Part shown: piece after piece, positions 60,389 through 64,000 of the stretch
How positions within the stretch are numbered: the first letter of the stretch is position 1
Layout: every line of letters starts with the position of its first letter
Assembly (NCBI RefSeq): GCF_030272615.1
Contig: NC_081406.1
Coordinates: forward strand, 115,849,783 to 115,913,782
Direction of reading: 5' to 3'
DNA length: 64,000 nt
Source of the DNA: Cryptomeria japonica
Taxonomy: Eukaryota; Streptophyta; Pinopsida; Cupressales; Cupressaceae
Translations under genes and position numbers: made by a program
Notes under the pieces: model-generated
Databases searched by the model: none
What the model saw: only the letters and a program-made list of their open reading frames with translations
Told to the model about the DNA's origin: nothing

Positions 60389-62068
60389 ATGGTTGAAACC
60401 CGTCTTCAAAAATCTAGGAGAGAAACTAAAGAGGCTCAAGAGTCCGCAAACATGAGTTCTTATGAGTATGACAATGATATCTTTTTCAATTCTGATCATA
60501 CTACATTACCTGACATGGATGTCTATAGAAACATGCCAAATGTTGAGAACATGGACACTATAAACAACAATGCTACACAAAATGACAATGTGGACAACTT
60601 TTCAGTACATTCAGCAGATGTGGAAGAATCCATTATGAACCCCCATTTCAATCGATTGGTTGAGGAAATAATGAGGGATAGACAATACTTCTTACAAATG
60701 ATGGCACAAAGTGGAGCCAAGATACCTCATGATTTTGACATGTCTCAAATAATGGAAAATCGACCTTTGCAACAACCTCACTCCAATATGGATCAAAGGA
60801 GACCTAATAGTGGAGGAAATAGAGGACCACATATGGTACCTGAATCACCATTAGCTTTGCTTCAAACACCAGAGGTCCCACATACACATGGTCAAACATA
60901 TGATACTTACCTTCGTAGACCATTATGGAAGACTTATGCAGACAAATATGCTCAATCACATACTAATGCTAAGGATCAACCACCAAAGCAATTGGATGTT
61001 CAAAGGCATGCTCAAAATTTGGACACAAGGAAACCTCATGTCAAATTTGGGGGCAACACAATGGAACATGACATGCCTGTAGAATATGGTATACATGCGC
61101 AAAATAGATATGGTGTTCCTCAACATGAATCTATACCAAGTGGTCCATATACGCAGCATTACTATAGACCTCCTCCATATGAACATGTGTATGATCAATA
61201 TCATCCATATATGCAACATGCTCCTCCTCCAATTGGTGCCTCAAGCATGGGGTATGGTCCAAGAAGTCGATCTCCACCTAAGAGCAATTTGGAGCAACAA
61301 ATTAGGGAATTACAAAAGAAAATGGAGGACATAAATACACCAAAGCCAACATATACAATGAGAGACATATGTCCTTATCCATTTGACAAGAGCATTCCAA
61401 TGCCTCCTTTTCCTACACACTTTGTGACACCTAAATTTGATAAGTATAGAGGAAAAGGGGATCCTAAGGCACACATAAGACAATTTTTCATAGCTTGCAT
61501 TGAGGTAGCAGCAGAAGAAACATACCTGATGAGATTATTCCCACAAAGCTTAGGCGATCAAGCTATGGAATGGTTCTCCCAACTCCCACCTGGTATTAAG
61601 TCATGGGGTGACTTAGCAGAGGCATTTATTCAACATTTCTCCTACAATATAGAGACAGACATATCAGTCACTACTTTGTGCAACACCAAGCAAAAAGAGG
61701 GAGAATCTTTTGCATCGTTCTTACAAAGATGGAGAAATCTAGCCAGCAGATGCTCTTGTGAAATTCCACAAAAACAAATGGTAGAGATGTTCACACAGAA
61801 TGTTAACAAAGACATTGGCTATGATCTAAGGAAATCTTGTTTGTCTACCTTCAAGGACGTTATTGCAAAAGGCTTAGCAACAGAAAAGGTCCTAATTGAA
61901 CAAGGAGTCATTAAGATATTCAAGGAAAAAAAGATGACTTTAAAGGAAAAGACAAGCCAAGATTTTGGAATAAAAACAAGAACACAATCAATGATGGTGT
62001 TGTTGATGCCAACACAGTGCAACCCAAATTCATCTTTTCGGGATCAAGTTCTACAAACAATCAAGTGA
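60389..62068 (+). CDS. Gypsy gag protein
   Basis: 559 codons from MVETRLQKSRRETKEA. The N-terminal third is Asn/Gln/Pro/His-rich and probably disordered. Then comes a coiled-coil-like NLEQQIRELQKKMEDI, followed by the retrotransposon gag domain (about 61430-61900) with FDKYRGKGDPKAHIRQFF, MEWFSQLPPGIKSW and SFASFLQRWRNLASRC. The protein forms the particle shell. The true continuation, carrying the zinc knuckle, is in the -1 frame from the A7 run at 61926-61932. The last ~45 codons of this ORF are therefore probably out-of-frame readings. Confidence 0.88.
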   Translation: MVETRLQKSRRETKEAQESANMSSYEYDNDIFFNSDHTTLPDMDVYRNMPNVENMDTINNNATQNDNVDNFSVHSADVEESIMNPHFNRLVEEIMRDRQYFLQMMAQSGAKIPHDFDMSQIMENRPLQQPHSNMDQRRPNSGGNRGPHMVPESPLALLQTPEVPHTHGQTYDTYLRRPLWKTYADKYAQSHTNAKDQPPKQLDVQRHAQNLDTRKPHVKFGGNTMEHDMPVEYGIHAQNRYGVPQHESIPSGPYTQHYYRPPPYEHVYDQYHPYMQHAPPPIGASSMGYGPRSRSPPKSNLEQQIRELQKKMEDINTPKPTYTMRDICPYPFDKSIPMPPFPTHFVTPKFDKYRGKGDPKAHIRQFFIACIEVAAEETYLMRLFPQSLGDQAMEWFSQLPPGIKSWGDLAEAFIQHFSYNIETDISVTTLCNTKQKEGESFASFLQRWRNLASRCSCEIPQKQMVEMFTQNVNKDIGYDLRKSCLSTFKDVIAKGLATEKVLIEQGVIKIFKEKKMTLKEKTSQDFGIKTRTQSMMVLLMPTQCNPNSSFRDQVLQTIK

Positions 62069-62808
62069 ATACTCAAACAACTTCTAGATCACGAAGGAAG
62101 TACACTCCATTGGGAGAACCACTTGAGTCAGTTTTCAAAAAGCTAGTGGCAAACAAGGTAATCACTATTCCAAATTTTCCTCCATATGAGCCAAAGGTTA
62201 AACCAAATTGGTGGAATGATGATGAGTATTGTGAATTTCATAAGAGAAAGGGTCATAAGACAGGAAATTGTCATCGACTAAAGAACATCATACAAGATCT
62301 CATTGATAGGAGTGACATTGAGATTGAAGGGCACTCATCTAATCAAGAACATGAGATGTTTAAGGAACCATTCCCAAAACATGACAAGGGAAAAGCTAAA
62401 GCCACAGAGGATCAAACCAACTATACCAGAGCTTCCTACAACTATGATTCAACCATCAATCACATCTCGATGGACAATTACATCTCTACTATTATCATCA
62501 AGGACAAAGCATCTGAGAATTCTACCCAGAGACCCAAGATTATCCTAAAAGGTGTTGGATCTTCTTCTGAACCTACCTCTGAATGTCATGTTACAACCCG
62601 CCGAGGTAAAATAACTTTGCAAGGTGCTCTAACTAAAAACACCACTTCTTCGTCAACCAAGCCTGAGTATGACCTTGTAGAACAATTAGGGAAGACACCC
62701 GCGCTCATTTCAATCCTTGAACTATTACACATATCTCCCGCACATAAAGCCATTCTTGATAAAATCTTGAGAGATACTGCTGTTCCTACTGATCTAAACG
62801 TGGACTAG
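61933..62808 (+). CDS. Gypsy gag C-terminus with zinc knuckle, frame -1 of gag
   Basis: From GAT at 61933 this frame reads KDKPRFWNKNKNTINDG and continues through PKFIFSGSSSTNN. It then has PPYEPKVKPNWWNDDEYCEFHKRKGHKTGNC, given here as two parts: PPYEPKVKPNWW, then a CX2HX4GHX4C-type knuckle at 62230-62271. A linker with CHVTTRRGKITLQGAL follows. It ends at TAG 62806, after which the same frame stays open. Either a one-base loss in the A run or a ribosomal shift would join it to gag. Confidence 0.82.
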   Translation, partial: DDFKGKDKPRFWNKNKNTINDGVVDANTVQPKFIFSGSSSTNNQVNTQTTSRSRRKYTPLGEPLESVFKKLVANKVITIPNFPPYEPKVKPNWWNDDEYCEFHKRKGHKTGNCHRLKNIIQDLIDRSDIEIEGHSSNQEHEMFKEPFPKHDKGKAKATEDQTNYTRASYNYDSTINHISMDNYISTIIIKDKASENSTQRPKIILKGVGSSSEPTSECHVTTRRGKITLQGALTKNTTSSSTKPEYDLVEQLGKTPALISILELLHISPAHKAILDKILRDTAVPTDLNVD

Positions 62809-64000
62809 TTTCAAGCCATGGTGGGATACCTTTCCATTCCACATTCACTTACTTTCACAGAAGCCGATGATGCCTCCATAAGTCAGCCACATAATGCGCC
62901 ATTACACATTGAAGCCTTCATACACAAACATCGAATAAAACGAGTCCTGATAGATGGAGAAGCAGGTCTAAACATTTGCACATTAAGCACTATCACACAA
63001 TTGGGATATTCTGATAAAGCTATAAATTCTACAAACAAGATCACCATTAAGGCATATGATGATGAAGAACGTTCATCCAAGGGCACAGTCATATTACCTC
63101 TCAGAGTTGGGCCAGTTACAAAGGATGTGGTCTGTCAAGTCCTGGATTTAAATCTCACTTATAACATATTGTTAGGACATCCTTGGATCCATGAAATGAG
63201 GGCAGTCCCATCCACATATCACCAATGCATTAAGTTTCCTCATAATGGAGTGGAAGTAACAGTTAACGGTGATCCTAATGCATTCATATATTGCAATAAC
63301 CTAAAATCAAAGACTGAGACCATCATTCCTAGTAATCGGGAAGCTATTCCTTCGTCGGCATACATTGATCCAGAGTCATTAAAACCTTCGACATCCAAAC
63401 AAGGTGAGCTTAAAGGCAAGTTTCAGGACAAAGGCATGGGGGAATATACTTTCAATCAGACCATGTACTTAAGACAAGTCATGAGTTCCCCAAAAGAATA
63501 TGGAAGACCACATCCTAACAAGCAAATCTCCATCATGAAACTCAAATGGGATCCCACTACCTTTCAAAGATGGGGTAAACTAGAAGAGGAAGATTTATAC
63601 CAAATGCTTTTCAGGGGCAATGAAGAGGAAACACAAGACCACATCAATCTTCCATGTGAGATATATGGCAAAGGCTTCAAAATTCTACAAAAATTTGGGT
63701 ATGATGGAAAAAGCCCTCTTGGGTTACGAAAGGAAGGCATCATTGAACCTTTACAACCTGAATTGACTTTCAAAAAGGAACACTCGAAGGGACTTGGTTT
63801 TCTGACTTCCAAGATCCACACTAAAAGGACAGAAGAAGCATTACAAATCAAAGCTACCAAAGTTCAACAAGAGGATCGCTATTCCACAGACTCCAACGAA
63901 TGGGAATGGGGTTCAGACAAATATTCCAGTGATTATGAGCTCACCGAGACATTCAGAGAGCCAGGTGAACCCACAGAAGAGGAAGAGTTTTTTAACAAAT
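62809..64000 (+). CDS. Gypsy protease-like region with G-patch, open to the window end
   Basis: Same frame as the preceding piece, separated only by the TAG at 62806 (possibly CAG originally), and open for about 397 codons to 64000. The aspartic protease-like motif VLIDGEAGLNIC has its Asp at 62953. LNLTYNILLGHPWIHEM and AVPSTYHQCIKFP are the usual segments after the protease of plant Gypsy elements. A G-patch follows (about 63661-63810: GKGFKILQKFGYDG, then PLGLRKEGIIEPL and later KGLGF). The tail is acidic. RT should follow outside the window. Confidence 0.85.

Larger units (their letters stand above)
57381..64000 (+). mobile_element. Gypsy-type LTR retrotransposon, 5' part (continues past the window)
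   Basis: A 5' LTR (about 57381-58142), a TGGCACGCCCGGTGGGAC primer site, a 2.2-kb leader, then gag, zinc knuckle, protease-like region and G-patch. The RT, integrase and 3' LTR would lie beyond 64000. The left edge abuts LINE ORF1, so it probably inserted into the LINE. The LTR start reads TAGACACC rather than TG, perhaps mutated, so that boundary is accurate to a few bases only. Confidence 0.88.

Noticed and set aside
1-64000. tRNA, rRNA or other structured RNA genes
   Set aside because: No cloverleaf with A and B box motifs or rRNA-like conserved stretch was noticed by eye. A tRNAscan or Infernal run would decide.

Overview
The window looks like a repeat-dense intergenic stretch of a large plant nuclear genome. 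A gymnosperm is my guess, inferred from element types and density; no species marker is visible. The base composition is AT-rich, no intact ordinary host gene is present, and most of the sequence belongs to decayed mobile elements.

Left part (1-27.7 kb). Scraps of host-like coding sequence come first, including a broken receptor-like kinase at 1.6-2.6 kb. Copia-1 follows (4938-12721, LTRs of about 1.5 kb, target duplication ACTAT, ten premature stops). Next is a 2.66-kb LTR element without recognisable genes (13800-16455, duplication GTAAG). Then comes a non-autonomous Gypsy element carrying only gag and protease-linker remnants (19739-26684), with a copy of the same ~560-bp block outside each end.

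Middle (27.7-53 kb). This is the most unusual region. A ~5-kb array of 20-nt modules in both orientations (about 180-bp period) lies between a GA-rich and a CT-rich tract. A degenerate transposase-like gene on the + strand follows (33.4-36.4 kb), then a ~360-bp satellite with poly-G tracts. On the - strand is an unidentified gene with at least six exons (52597 to 44303) and phase-0 introns. Its 3' half occurs three times in tandem (period ~1.82 kb), and Copia-2 (45544-51908, duplication CGATA) is inserted in its first exon. The two genes converge, and palindromic GATATC-type sequences lie at the outer edges, so the region may be the remains of one large two-gene DNA transposon. That is an inference.

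Right part (53-64 kb). A - strand L1-type LINE (endonuclease, reverse transcriptase, zinc-binding C-terminus) runs from 57380 to about 53041. It is abutted by the 5' LTR of a Gypsy element on the + strand that runs off the window. This Gypsy has an unusual leader with two clusters of a CGTCTGTG motif at alternating 19/21-nt spacing, then gag, a zinc knuckle, a protease-like region and a G-patch domain.

No tRNA, rRNA or CRISPR array was recognised. All calls come from reading the sequence; no database search was possible.
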